DNA from: Trebouxia sp. TZW2008
Lineage: Eukaryota; Chlorophyta; Trebouxiophyceae; Trebouxiales; Trebouxiaceae
NCBI GenBank assembly: GCA_002118135.1
Contig: BDIU01000041.1
Coordinates: forward strand, 1 to 38,024
Length of the DNA stretch: 38,024 bases
Direction of reading: 5' to 3'
The notes under the pieces: generated by a model
The model's database searches: none
What the model saw: only the letters and a program-made list of their open reading frames with translations
What the model was told of the DNA's origin: nothing
Translations under genes and position numbers: made by a program
Part shown: positions 11,706 to 26,425 of the stretch, one piece after another
How the letters are laid out: every line of letters begins with the position of its first letter
Position numbering within the stretch: the stretch's first letter is position 1

Positions 11706-11803
11706 AACAGCTTTTCTTGTTACCTAAAGCATTGCGCAAGTGTGGTTTTATTAAAAAGGTTTCTAAAAGAAATCTTTACGAACAAGGGATACACCACGAA
11801 AAG

Positions 11804-11860
11804 AGACGAAAAGAGACGAAAAGAGACGAAAAGAGACGAAAAGAGACGAAAAGGGGCGAA
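11804..11860. repeat. 10-bp tandem array (GAAAAGAGAC)
   Basis: Five to six units of GAAAAGAGAC, the last one changed to GAAAAGGGGC. It follows the second copy of AAATCTTTACGAACAAGGGATAC. Confidence 0.88.
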
Positions 11861-11904
11861 CAAGGGGTACGGTATACATCATTTAAAAAGGTTTTTACAA
11901 ACAA

Positions 11905-12009
<105 letters not shown>

Positions 12010-12059
12010 ATCATTTAAAAAAGGGAAGGCTTCTCGTATCCTTTCGTATCCTTTCCCTT

Positions 12060-12110
12060 GAAAAGATACGAAAAGATACGAAAAGATACGAAAAGATACG
12101 AAAAGATACT
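12060..12110. repeat. 10-bp tandem array (GAAAAGATAC), 5 copies
   Basis: Five perfect units of GAAAAGATAC ending 64 bases before the psaA start. The same unit forms an array just downstream of psaA (17111-17167) and is also the common mosaic word CCCCGAAAAGATAC. Confidence 0.92.
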
Positions 12111-12161
12111 ACGAGGTTTTGGTTTTTTTTAACGAGGGCTGAGTTTACTTCAGACTTTTTT

Positions 12162-12168
12162 AGGAGAT
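12162..12168 (+). promoter_or_regulatory. Shine-Dalgarno of psaA
   Basis: AGGAGAT lies 5 nt before the ATG at 12174. It fixes this start over the many upstream in-frame ATGs that fall inside tandem arrays. Confidence 0.6.
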
Positions 12169-12173
12169 ATTCG

Positions 12174-17069
<4,896 letters not shown>

Positions 17070-17110
17070 AAACACCTTTTTTGATTTCCTATCCCTTCCT
17101 CCCTTCCCAA

Positions 17111-17167
17111 GAAAAGATACGAAAAGATACGAAAAGATACGAAAAGATACGAAAAGATACGAAAAGT
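17111..17167. repeat. 10-bp tandem array (GAAAAGATAC), 5-6 copies
   Basis: Five perfect GAAAAGATAC units and a partial one begin 41 bases after the psaA stop. Same unit and orientation as the array just upstream of psaA (12060-12110). Confidence 0.92.
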
Positions 17168-17354
17168 ATTTCCTTTCTTTAATCTTTGTAAAGGATGTAT
17201 CCCTTCTATGTAGAAAGAAAAACCTACAGAGCTCTTTTAATGTATACCGTATCCCGAAAAGATACGAGAAGCTCGTATCTTTTCGAAGGAAGAGCTTCTT
17301 GTATCTTTTCTCGAAAAGATAAAAAGATACGAGAAGCTCTTCCCTTCGTCTTCC

Positions 17355-17545
17355 TTCTATGTAGAAAGAAAAGACTACAAAGCTCTTTCTCTGTCAAGTC
17401 TTTTCAGGAGCTTGTTCTATGTAGAGAGAAAAGACTACAAAGCTCTTTCTCTGCCAAGTCTTTTCAGGAGCTTGTTCTATGTAAAAAGAAAAGCTCTTTC
17501 TCTATCAAGTCTTTTCAGGAGCTTGTTCTATGTAGAAAGAGCTTT
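17355..17545. repeat. 60-bp tandem array, about 3.5 copies
   Basis: TTCTATGTAGAAAG-type units start at 17355, 17415 and 17475 (exact 60-bp period) and at 17526 after a 9-bp shortening. Each contains AGCTCTTTCTCTGTCAAGTC and CAGGAGCTTG. A more diverged unit lies at about 17206-17240. Related to the 34-bp array before psaA. Confidence 0.88.
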
Positions 17546-17579
17546 CTTTCTCTTTTCCCTTAAAAGACAGAAAAAAGAA

Positions 17580-18000
17580 AAAAAAAGTCTTTGTATCCCT
17601 ATACCCCGAATCTTTTACCGGATATTACCCCGAAAAGATACTCTCCCGAATCTTTTACCGGATACTACCCCGAAAAGATACTACCCCGAAGGGGTACTAG
17701 ACTTTACCCCTATACCCCGAAGGGGTACTAGACTTTACCCCTATACCCCTTACCGTATCCCTTACCGAAAAGGATTCCGGGTACTAGACTTTACCCCTAT
17801 ACCCCGAAGGGGTACTAGACTTTACCCCGAAAGGATAACCCGAAGCTTGTACCCCGAAGGGGTAGTATCTTTTCGGGGTACTAGACTTTCCGAAGCTTGT
17901 ACCCCGAAGGGGTAGTATCTTTTCGGGGTACTAGACTTTCCGAAGCTTTTACCGTAAAAAGGAAAGGGGATACTATCCCTTGTATCCCTTTTTCAAACAG
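17580..18000. repeat. Mosaic palindromic repeat tract 5
   Basis: No gene seen. The words TACCCCGAAGGGG, TACTAGACTT and CCGAAGCTTGTACCCC dominate. A 60-bp unit containing CGAAGCTTGTACCCC, GAAGGGGTAGTATC and CGGGGTACTAGACTT occurs twice in tandem (about 17833-17943). Confidence 0.88.
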
Positions 18001-18345
18001 GTATCTTATAAAAAAACATGCCTGTAAAAGGGATACTAGGCTCATTTACATTATAAAAAGCCTTTATTCAAAAGATACCTAGTGGTTTTAAGTTTGTCTA
18101 TTCGAGTAATAGACTTTTTTTTTAAAATATAATCTAACATTTTAAGAGAGAATACTCATTTTTAAAATATAGTCTAATAAGGTAAGAAGTGAGTATAATG
18201 TTTGTAGAAAATTATCTAATATAAGATTCTTATTTTTGATTTGACGTAACAAGACTAAAAAATTAAAGGTTTCTGTTCAAAATCTTGTTTGTGAGTAAAA
18301 ATACATTAAAAAAAAGAGAAAAAAGTTAAAAAAATCTTTAATCTT
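18001..18345. other. AT-rich leader region of psaJ
   Basis: An AT-rich island with no reading frame. It contains a terminator-like hairpin (listed separately) and a direct repeat TTTTAAAATATARTCTAA at about 18119 and 18159. A hexamer TTGACG at 18241 resembles a -35 box, but no good -10 follows at the right distance, so no promoter is called. Confidence 0.55.
18096..18123 (+). terminator. Terminator-like hairpin with T tract, upstream of psaJ
   Basis: GTCTATT (18096-18102) and AATAGAC (18108-18114) form a perfect 7-bp stem with a 5-nt loop, followed by nine T residues. It has the layout of a bacterial-type terminator and would insulate psaJ from repeat-tract transcription. Function inferred. 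Confidence 0.5.
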
Positions 18346-18471
18346 ATGAAAAGTTTTACTACGTATCTTTCTACTGCACCTATAATTGCTCTCATTTGGC
18401 TTACCTTCACAGCCGGCTTGATAATTGAAATTAATCGCTTCTTTCCAGACCCACTAGCCTTCTCTTTTTAA
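18346..18471 (+). CDS. psaJ: Photosystem I reaction center subunit IX (PsaJ)
   Basis: PsaJ is a small single-span subunit of photosystem I lying next to PsaF, near the plastocyanin/cytochrome docking side. The frame gives 41 residues starting [20 protein letters not shown]. It has a hydrophobic span at about 9-27 and the typical end [10 protein letters not shown]. The family length is 40-44, so it is complete. The ATG at 18346 fits the conserved N-terminus. No strong Shine-Dalgarno is visible in the A-rich leader. The gene is isolated, with a terminator-like hairpin about 220 nt upstream and a strong stem-loop about 70 nt downstream that is built on repeat words. Confidence 0.97.
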   Translation: MKSFTTYLSTAPIIALIWLTFTAGLIIEINRFFPDPLAFSF

Positions 18472-18540
18472 CCACATCTTTTTATTAAAAAGGCCTACTA
18501 TTTGCTCTTTCGTATCCCTTAGTTTGATAAAAAAAAGATA

Positions 18541-18590
18541 TACGTATCCCTTAAAATGTTTTCAACCTTTGCTTTTTTAAGGGATACGTA
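18541..18590 (+). terminator. 16-bp 3' stem-loop downstream of psaJ
   Basis: TACGTATCCCTTAAAA (18541-18556) is perfectly complementary to TTTTAAGGGATACGTA (18575-18590) across an 18-nt loop, 69 nt after the psaJ stop. It is a probable mRNA 3'-end stabilising hairpin. Its arms carry the mosaic word GTATCCCTT. A second, smaller stem GGTCAAG/CTTGACC lies at 18599-18622. Confidence 0.65.
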
Positions 18591-18719
18591 GCAGTTTTGG
18601 TCAAGCTTGAGCCCTCTTGACCTTCCTTGTTTTTAAGTTTTTTTTGTTTTTTTGTTGTTTTCTTCTGTTTTTGCATTCCGAAAAGATAAGAAGATGAAAA
18701 CATAAAAAGACGAGAAATC

Positions 18720-19890
18720 TTTACCCTATACCCCGCTTTTTCCTTTTTGGAAAAAAAGAAAAAGGGATACTCCCCTATACCCCTTTTTGACCCGAAAACC
18801 CGAAGCTTGTACCCCGAAAAACATTTACCCCGTACCTTTTCGGGATACTACCCCGAAAAGATACTACCCCGAAGGGGTACTAGACTTTACCCCTATACCC
18901 CGAAGGGGTACTAGACTTTACCCCGAATCTTTTACCGGATACTACCCCGAAAGGATAACCCGAAGCTTTTCGGGGTACCGGATACTACCCCTATACCCCG
19001 AATATTTTACCGGATACTACCCCGAAAGGATAACCCGAAGCTTTTCGGGGTACCGGATACTCTCCCGAATCTTTTACCGGATACTACCCCGAAAAGATAC
19101 TACCCCGAAGGGGTACTAGACTTTACCCCGAATCTTTTACCGGATACTACCCCTTACCGTATCCGGTACCCCGAAAAGCTTCGGGTTATCCTTTCGGGGT
19201 AGTATACGGTAAAAGATTCGGGGTATAGGGGTAGTATCTTTTCGGGGTAAAGTCTAGTACCCCTTCGGGGTAGTATCTTTTCGGGGTAGTATCCGGTAAA
19301 AGATTCGGGAGAGTATCTTTTCGGGGTAAAATCTAGTACGAAGGGATACGAGAAAAGTCTCGAAGGGATACGAAAAGCTTCTCGAAGGGATACGAAGAGC
19401 TTCTCCCGGTACGAAGGGATACGAAGAGCTTCTCCCGGTACCCCGTACCCCTCCGGGGTATAGGGGTATAGGGGTAGTATCTTTTCGGGGTATAGGGGTA
19501 GTATCCGGTAAAAGATTCGGGAGAGTATCTTTTCGGGGTATAGGGGTAGTATCCGGTAAAAGATTCGGGAGAGTATCTTTTCGGGGTATAGGGGTAGTAT
19601 CCTTTACCCGGAAGAGCTTCTCCCGGTACCCCGTACCCTTCCGGGGTATAGGGGTATAGGGGTAGTATCTTTTCGGGGTACAAGCTTCGGTAAAAGCTTC
19701 GGAAAGTCTAGTACCCCGAAAAGCTTCGGGTTATCCTTTCGGGGTAGTATCTTTTCGGGGTAGTATCCCGAAAAGATACGGGGTATAGAAGAAAGGTTTT
19801 TCGGGGTATAGGGGAGTGTCCCTTTTTAAACCCGAAAAAGGGACAATCTTCGTATCTTTTCGTATCTTTTCGTATCTTTTCGGGGTACAA
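18720..19890. repeat. Mosaic palindromic repeat tract 6
   Basis: No gene seen. The first half is C-rich in word orientation and the second half G-rich, so the tract is roughly an imperfect giant inverted repeat turning near 19160-19200. It includes a 48-bp tandem duplication (about 19507-19602, with AAAGATTCGGGAGAGTATC) and three GTATCTTTTC units at 19856-19886. Confidence 0.88.
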
Positions 19891-20065
19891 CACCCCTTAT
19901 TCTTGCTTATTTGTAAATAAAAGCGAATCTCGTGTTTTTTGTTATCTCTATGCCCTTGTAATCCTTTCTTATACAAACACTTAAATCCAAAGAGAAACCT
20001 TTGGGTTACTATTCTCATAACATTAAGCCTTTAAAAAAGTTTAAAATTAATAGATTAAAAAAGTT

Positions 20066-23000
20066 ATGGCTCTACTGCCACTTGTCAAAGATTTTTATGA
20101 AATGATAGAGAATGGGAGATCAGCATTCTCTGGGGTAATCCAACCCGGAAACATTCTATCTGATTATTATTCGAAGTTTACCGAGCCAGAAGGCTACCAG
20201 CTTTTCATAACGGTTTTAGGTTTTCTGTTTGTAAAAATTAAATCTTTTTTTTTGTTTTTTTTTAGTTTTCAATGGATTAAAAGTGTCTCATATTTCCCAA
20301 ACTTAGTGCCAAAAATGCAGTCCTCACTCTTAAATGAAACGTTTGTTTTAGAGGAACCATTCCCAACGCTTTTGACTTTTTTAGAGATACCTACTGCAGA
20401 TAGTAGAGGATTTAACAAACTTTTCCTAGGATTCTTAAACAGCTTTTTCTTGTCTTTGCCCCTTTCCTCTGCGCATCTTTTTAGTGTAAGAAGATTGTTA
20501 ATGTACGGGATGAATGCAGGAGTTTTTTCAGCTCTAGGAACAATTGTAGGACAATTGTTCTTTGCAGTTTGCATTTTATTTGGTTTTAGGTCCATTATTA
20601 TTACTTGGTTCTCTGTACCATTCTTAAGTGTTCTAATTGTAATCCTTGTTTTTACAGTCTTTTATTTCGAACTCCAGGCTCCTATCTATACGAAAAGAAC
20701 GCATCAACAGACAAGAAAGAAATATCTAAAGTATTTTCTCATGAACCTACTTCTTTCTTGGACAGAACAGAGCACTGGTTTCCACTATTTTGGGGATTTA
20801 ACCTTTAGTCCTGAACCAAATGCTTTAGAAACATTGGTTTCTAACACTGGAACCGACCCTGTCATACTCACCGCATACTATGTGTTGGGCCTTTGCTTTG
20901 GTACATTTTTCTTTACAGGTCTTTTTGGTTTTCTTATATATCGTTTAAAGGCATATTATTATGATTATTATTACCTCAAAAGCTTCTATATGTGGCTTGA
21001 AGAATTCCATACTTTTTCCAAAAGAGTACTCTTTTTCTCTCTTTCTCTTTCATACCCGTTAAATTTTCATGGTATTGATTATTACTTTGCCGGAGCCGTA
21101 GGTAATGTTTATAAGGACCCTCTTGTGGAGAGAACGCTTTTTAATCCAACTAGTGTTTACAAAACCACACTTTCTAGGGCGACAGCGTTTAATACGGCAG
21201 CCGAGAATCACACCTATTCTCTGAACCCCTATTCTTTTGATGAGGAAAAAAACCTCCGTCCTCGGTTTAACGTTCCCACTTTTGAGGAAAACAATTTATG
21301 GAACGAAAGGGGCGCAAGAAACGCCTACGCAAGAACGAAGAAAAGGTTTATGAGGCGATTTCGGCGCTCGACCGCACTAAACAAGCGGTATAGAAGGTAT
21401 CGTAAATACACGCTTGGTGTACCCCCTACTACATACTTCCTATTTAAAGAGAAAACCCTTCGAAAACACAGAAAACCCCGTCAACAGGAACGTCATCCTC
21501 TTTTCTATCACTTCTTTCATAATAAGAATGAGAAAAGTGATAAGAATGAGAAAAGTGATAAGAATGAGAAAAGTGATAAGAATGAGAAAATCCAGAAGAA
21601 TGATAAAATCCAGAAGAATAATGGCGTAAAAAAGAGGAAAGACGTAAGAGGATTCAAAATAATAACCAGGATTGGACCCCGAGAAGGTCATGTTGTTGAC
21701 AGCAGTACGGGTAGATACGCTAACGAACACTTCTTACGAGTTGGTACTCTTTTGAGAAAGGCTACAGAGAACAATACAGCTCCTACAAAACCTGAGGGGG
21801 AGGGAGGGCCGGATGGTTTAAGAGAAGAACCTTTTTTACCTAAACGAGAACCAGAACACCCAAGAGCGGAACATATGCATTCACTTTTCCTTTTTCATCA
21901 TAAACCTCCCTTCGAGTATCCCACAGACCTAACCTTTTATAAGTATGAAGTTGAAACTTCAGCCCTCCCTTCTCTTCGTCAAACCCCCTTAGATCCCACA
22001 GACCTAACTATTTATACGTTTTCAGATCCTACGGTTGATCTCCCGGCAAGGGTGTCGGGAGCTAAAGAGCTTGAAAAGCGACTACTTCGCGATGCTCTTA
22101 CCAGGGGAAAGAAGAGAAACAAAGGTGAAAGAGTATATGATAGGCTACTATCATATGCAGCAATACCTCTAAGCACAGCACTATCCATAGTAGACAAGGA
22201 CACACGCAAAGCACAAGAATGGCTCGCTAACAAGCTATATAAAAGAAGAGATACAGAAGATCGCATAATCCGAGGAAGGGTAACCTATCCTTCTCCTTTC
22301 CCTGTAGAGACAGAGGATGTGGATATAGTTATAAAAAACCTAGAAGAGGAGATAATTATAGAGCATAAGGGACCCGTTCCAGATTATCTCGCTTCTCCTT
22401 CCCCGTTCCCCTCCTTCAAAAACAAAAAGCCGGTAGAGCTTTTCCCACAACCACCAAAACGTGGTAAATACGGTATTAATGACGAGGATTCTCCTTATTT
22501 CCCAGCACGCTTCCCGCGCGGTCGTACTGATAGTCTATACCTATACATTGCTAGCCATGTTAGTCTAAATGTTGTAGAATTGGCGTATGTGCCGATTTGG
22601 GGAAGGTCTCTGTTTTGCCCGCTACCTCTTGTTAACATTCACGTTACACACGAGGAACTAAAGCAGCTCTGGAAAGCAACTAAAAAAACGGTTAAGAGGC
22701 TTTCCTATAAAAAGAACCTGATACAGCTAGTGAAAGCAGCTCGTCGTGTAAAACTACGAAACAAAAAGCGTGAACTAATAGATGTCTATGCGGCGTGGAG
22801 CGAGGACGAAGAAGAGACGAATACCCCAACTCTCCAAGGAAACGGAACAGACGAAGAAGACGAAGAAGAAGAAATAGAAGTTTACAAACCAGCAATAACC
22901 AGATTAGAACGTACAACTACACTTAGAACAGAAAACAAGGTGGTAGTAGAAGTGATAAAAGGTCTAAATACACCTGACGAGGAAATTGTATCGAGAACGG

Positions 23001-26000
23001 AAAAAGAGCTGCGAAAAGAAAACAGAAAACAAAGGTTTGAAAGGATAATGGTGGCAAATGTGAAAAAAATGGAAGAACCAGCCCTTAGACTGCTATATAA
23101 GACAACAAAACATATCACCACAGTGATAGGAAAAGCACGTGGGGTGGTATACAGGATAGCGAGTGTAGAAGACGTCCCTCCTCCTTATAAAGCAGATCGT
23201 CTGCTCCAAGAGGCTCTACAATCGCCTGAATATAGTGCTTTCTTTAAACGTGCTCAAGAGGTAGGTACAGAAAAAGCGGTAGAAGAGAGAACGATAGACC
23301 TAGATCGCAGGCCTTTCCCTTACCCGAGGAATAGGTTTTTCATCAACCCAATGATCCTGAAAAGAAAAAAAATGGCTGCAGCGTTAAGTCATCTGCGGGA
23401 CGAGTGGGAGAACGATTTACCACCACTACCACCACGTATAGCGGAGGAGCGTAGGAATCGTATGAATCAAAGCCTTCTTAATGACAAGAAAAACCTGCCT
23501 CCTATCCCTCGTACCCCTCGTTTCCCTCCTTTTAAGCTTACTATTACATCAGAATCAGGTAGCAAAGTAAGAGTCATAATCGTCGACAGCTGTACCAAGC
23601 CTCCTAGACGAGAGAGACATATCCCTGTACCAAGCGGGTTTACAATAGACCCACTAGCAAAAGGCATTTATACTCCTGTAGAAAAGGTGCACCGCAACAG
23701 AGAGCTTGAAGAGCTTGGAAAGAGAAAAAAAGAGCTTAGAGAAAAAGAGAGAGAAGCACAAAAAACAGGAACAAAAACATCACAGGAAAAAGCTTTTGCG
23801 GAAGCTCCTGCAGAAAGAAAACCGGAAACTCCTGCAAAAAGAAAACGCCTCCTGAGCCAGCTTTTCTTTGATCATAGAGGCAGAGATGCCCTTTATAACT
23901 ACAAAAGGGGTGCTTTTATAGAAGGAAACTCTCTAGGACTGGGTTTAAAAGCATATCAAAAAGGAGCAGTTAAAGAAGTTCAGAGGTTCGATGTCAAACA
24001 GAAGAAAACAACAAGATTTAAGAAAGCAAAGCGAAAAGCAGTTGCTAAAGTAGGGGGGGGACACCTTAAAGGGAGACCTGAAGGGAGGTCTAAAAGGGAT
24101 ACGAACTTTGGTAAAACAACTGCGCCCCCCTCTCTTCGTACCCCTTTCTTTAATAGAAAGACAAATATCGCGGAAAAGACAAGACCCGGAAAAGATACGG
24201 GGGGTATCGCTCCTCATCCCAATCTTAAGAAAGAGAGGGAGAGGTTACGTTTTTCTTACAATTCCCCGGAAAGAGCTCCGAAACTCTTGAAAAGCTACAA
24301 ACAGAAAAACAAAGAAAACAAGAATGAAAGAAAGGTTTTGATACTAACAAACGAAAGGGGAGGTCTTAAAGAGCTTCCTACTGCTCTTTCTCAGAAGAAC
24401 AGGGCCAGAGGGAGGAGAGAAGGGCATACTCCCAAGGGTTTGAGAGACCGGTATTTTCTAGATCCCGAAGTACTTAAGCAGATGTACGTCAAGTCGAAAA
24501 AGCTCTCTATTACTTACAGGAACTTCTTTAGGTCGAGATTTTACAAAAACCTTGGGGCTAACACTCCGATGAGGCTCGTTGTTAACGGGCTTCTTCCAAA
24601 CCAACCGAAGTATCAAAACTTAAGTTTTGTTGAAGAAAGAAAACTGTTTGAAAACCGTCTAATTTTAGGTACATATTACGATACTTCTCGATGTTACAAT
24701 CAACTGTTATCTCTGGACCTTTTTAATAAACATGTACCGCTCTCAAAAGGTTATTCAGATAGGGTTTTTAATCACCAATTTATAGGAACGAATCCTACTG
24801 TTCGCTCAACCTTTGCAATAACAGAGCACAAAACAAAAGATAAAAGGAGATTGCCTGTACTCAAATTTGATCAACCGTTATATTTACCTCCAGAAAAGAG
24901 TTCTTACAAGAGCTTAAACCCTTTTCATGAAGAGTTATCTAGAGGAGGCTTTAAAAGAGGGGGTGTTGGAAGAGACGGTATTAACAGAGAGGGTATTGAC
25001 AGAAAGGTTATTGGCAGAGAGGATATTGAAAGAGAGGGTAAAGAGTTATCGCAAAAAGAAGATTACAAAAACATTTTCTTAGAACTCTCTAACCCTATCC
25101 CTTTTTATGCTGGTTGGGACCAAGGGTTAGGAAAAGTTGTATTAACTAATCGATTATTGCCACGCTCACGTGCAGGGTATTGGCTTTATTCACCAAAAGA
25201 AGATGAGACCTTTGCCAGTTTTATAAATTTAAAAGAAAACATTAGGTTTACTACTTGGCCAATAAGACGTTCTGTCTTCACAGGAGCATTCTGTAGATAC
25301 AAGTATACACAGTATCAAGAAATACCTTGTAACGTTCTTGCCCAACCTAACTGGGTTACAAATAATAGACATTATTTTATTGAAGGGCATTTAGGGACAA
25401 ATGAAAGAGTCAAACACTTGGTAGCCCATAAGGATCAAGAAGAGCTAGCTTACGGCTTTGAGAAGGAGTTTATCTCTTATCTACCTCAAAAAGGGATAAA
25501 GCTATTTAAGAAGTATCCGTATTTTTATAAGTTTCTAGATAAGATTTGGCCAGATTTTGACTCATGGGGATGGTTTTATGAAGACCTTAGAAGCTTCCAA
25601 CCTAAACTTCTCCCTTTTATGCTTCATAAGAAACACAAGGTTAGTCGCCAAAGTCGCCAAAGGGCTTTGCTTCCTCTCCATTTCGTATTACATGGAGCGA
25701 GAGCCAGAGAGTATTCGTCTAGAACTGTCGGATACTATTCGTATAGAACTCTCCGAAAGCTCGGTCTCAGAAAGGATAGAGTATTAGACGATCAGAAATG
25801 GAGCGCAACAACTCGGAAGAGAGGCTTGGAGAGAGCACATGGTTCTCCTTATCAAAAAAGTCTTAAGGGTTTCTTTTCACAGAGGGGTCTCTTTCGACAA
25901 CTTAGCAATGAAAAGAAAAACCTATCTAAGAAAAAAGGTAAAAAGAAAACAGGTCAAAGAACACTAAGGAATAGGAACAAAAAAAAGAAAAAAGATCAAC

Positions 26001-26425
26001 TTTCTCCTTTGTCTTCTTTAATGGGTACACTTCCTTTTCGCAGTAGTAAAAAAGAGGGTTTTTCTAACCTTTCTACTAACCTTTCTACTAACTTTTCTAC
26101 TAACCTTTCTACTGACTCTTTTACTAATACTAACCGTTCGCTTGCCCGTTATACCAATAAATCACGTTTTCTAGAAGATGCAATTCTTAATGAGTCAAAT
26201 TATAAAAACATAACTCTAAAGACTAAAAGAAAAAAGGTTGTAAAACATTTCTTTTACTCAATGAAAGATATTAATAAAGGTACAGCTGATTGGCCTGGAA
26301 TGCCCAATACAGCTACTCGTCAGCTAAACAAAAGATATAAATTCGACCGTCGTACCAAAGGGAGACCTCCGGCATTATATTTATACCAGCACGAGCGTAA
26401 TGTTGATTTTCTTGACTGGGAATAA
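20066..26425 (+). CDS. ycf1: Ycf1-type giant plastid protein (Tic214-like)
   Basis: A 2119-residue protein. Ycf1/Tic214 is an essential plastid-encoded inner envelope protein proposed to belong to the TIC import channel; that role is debated in algae. The N-terminus holds hydrophobic spans at about 45-70, 118-134, 152-175, 180-203 and 268-292, including GFLNSFFLSLPLSSAHLFSV, which resembles chlorophyte Ycf1. A long hydrophilic, strongly charged middle (about 400-1460) with acidic runs (DEEDEEEEIE) follows. The C-terminal third is more conserved-looking and ends RNVDFLDWE, as in Chlamydomonas ORF1995-type proteins. Internal tandem repeats are present: KNEKSD units (nt 21524-21619), GRDGINREGID-like units (about 24950-25040) and LSTN units (about 26069-26116). 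At 24180-24210 mosaic-like sequence (CCGGAAAAGATACGGGG) is translated in frame. Start at 20066: first ATG after the repeats. The repeat tract resumes immediately after the stop. Confidence 0.88.
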   Translation: MALLPLVKDFYEMIENGRSAFSGVIQPGNILSDYYSKFTEPEGYQLFITVLGFLFVKIKSFFLFFFSFQWIKSVSYFPNLVPKMQSSLLNETFVLEEPFPTLLTFLEIPTADSRGFNKLFLGFLNSFFLSLPLSSAHLFSVRRLLMYGMNAGVFSALGTIVGQLFFAVCILFGFRSIIITWFSVPFLSVLIVILVFTVFYFELQAPIYTKRTHQQTRKKYLKYFLMNLLLSWTEQSTGFHYFGDLTFSPEPNALETLVSNTGTDPVILTAYYVLGLCFGTFFFTGLFGFLIYRLKAYYYDYYYLKSFYMWLEEFHTFSKRVLFFSLSLSYPLNFHGIDYYFAGAVGNVYKDPLVERTLFNPTSVYKTTLSRATAFNTAAENHTYSLNPYSFDEEKNLRPRFNVPTFEENNLWNERGARNAYARTKKRFMRRFRRSTALNKRYRRYRKYTLGVPPTTYFLFKEKTLRKHRKPRQQERHPLFYHFFHNKNEKSDKNEKSDKNEKSDKNEKIQKNDKIQKNNGVKKRKDVRGFKIITRIGPREGHVVDSSTGRYANEHFLRVGTLLRKATENNTAPTKPEGEGGPDGLREEPFLPKREPEHPRAEHMHSLFLFHHKPPFEYPTDLTFYKYEVETSALPSLRQTPLDPTDLTIYTFSDPTVDLPARVSGAKELEKRLLRDALTRGKKRNKGERVYDRLLSYAAIPLSTALSIVDKDTRKAQEWLANKLYKRRDTEDRIIRGRVTYPSPFPVETEDVDIVIKNLEEEIIIEHKGPVPDYLASPSPFPSFKNKKPVELFPQPPKRGKYGINDEDSPYFPARFPRGRTDSLYLYIASHVSLNVVELAYVPIWGRSLFCPLPLVNIHVTHEELKQLWKATKKTVKRLSYKKNLIQLVKAARRVKLRNKKRELIDVYAAWSEDEEETNTPTLQGNGTDEEDEEEEIEVYKPAITRLERTTTLRTENKVVVEVIKGLNTPDEEIVSRTEKELRKENRKQRFERIMVANVKKMEEPALRLLYKTTKHITTVIGKARGVVYRIASVEDVPPPYKADRLLQEALQSPEYSAFFKRAQEVGTEKAVEERTIDLDRRPFPYPRNRFFINPMILKRKKMAAALSHLRDEWENDLPPLPPRIAEERRNRMNQSLLNDKKNLPPIPRTPRFPPFKLTITSESGSKVRVIIVDSCTKPPRRERHIPVPSGFTIDPLAKGIYTPVEKVHRNRELEELGKRKKELREKEREAQKTGTKTSQEKAFAEAPAERKPETPAKRKRLLSQLFFDHRGRDALYNYKRGAFIEGNSLGLGLKAYQKGAVKEVQRFDVKQKKTTRFKKAKRKAVAKVGGGHLKGRPEGRSKRDTNFGKTTAPPSLRTPFFNRKTNIAEKTRPGKDTGGIAPHPNLKKERERLRFSYNSPERAPKLLKSYKQKNKENKNERKVLILTNERGGLKELPTALSQKNRARGRREGHTPKGLRDRYFLDPEVLKQMYVKSKKLSITYRNFFRSRFYKNLGANTPMRLVVNGLLPNQPKYQNLSFVEERKLFENRLILGTYYDTSRCYNQLLSLDLFNKHVPLSKGYSDRVFNHQFIGTNPTVRSTFAITEHKTKDKRRLPVLKFDQPLYLPPEKSSYKSLNPFHEELSRGGFKRGGVGRDGINREGIDRKVIGREDIEREGKELSQKEDYKNIFLELSNPIPFYAGWDQGLGKVVLTNRLLPRSRAGYWLYSPKEDETFASFINLKENIRFTTWPIRRSVFTGAFCRYKYTQYQEIPCNVLAQPNWVTNNRHYFIEGHLGTNERVKHLVAHKDQEELAYGFEKEFISYLPQKGIKLFKKYPYFYKFLDKIWPDFDSWGWFYEDLRSFQPKLLPFMLHKKHKVSRQSRQRALLPLHFVLHGARAREYSSRTVGYYSYRTLRKLGLRKDRVLDDQKWSATTRKRGLERAHGSPYQKSLKGFFSQRGLFRQLSNEKKNLSKKKGKKKTGQRTLRNRNKKKKKDQLSPLSSLMGTLPFRSSKKEGFSNLSTNLSTNFSTNLSTDSFTNTNRSLARYTNKSRFLEDAILNESNYKNITLKTKRKKVVKHFFYSMKDINKGTADWPGMPNTATRQLNKRYKFDRRTKGRPPALYLYQHERNVDFLDWE
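21524..21619 (+). repeat. 18-bp coding tandem repeat in ycf1
   Basis: AAGAATGAGAAAAGTGAT occurs three times in register from 21524, followed by two to three diverged units (AAGAATGAKAAAATCCAG). It encodes the hexapeptide KNEKSD, then KNEKIQ. The frame is maintained. Confidence 0.9.
26069..26116 (+). repeat. 12-bp coding tandem repeat in ycf1
   Basis: Four units of CTTTCTACTAAC (variants TTTTCTACTAAC, CTTTCTACTGAC) encode LSTN repeats near the C-terminal third of the protein. Confidence 0.85.

Noticed and set aside
18241..18269. sigma70-type promoter for psaJ (TTGACG)
   Set aside because: No acceptable -10 hexamer at 16-18 bases; AT-rich DNA gives many chance matches.
20269..24217. Minus-strand and out-of-frame ORFs inside ycf1
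   Set aside because: They are shadows of a continuous 2119-codon plus-strand gene, with no recognisable domains.
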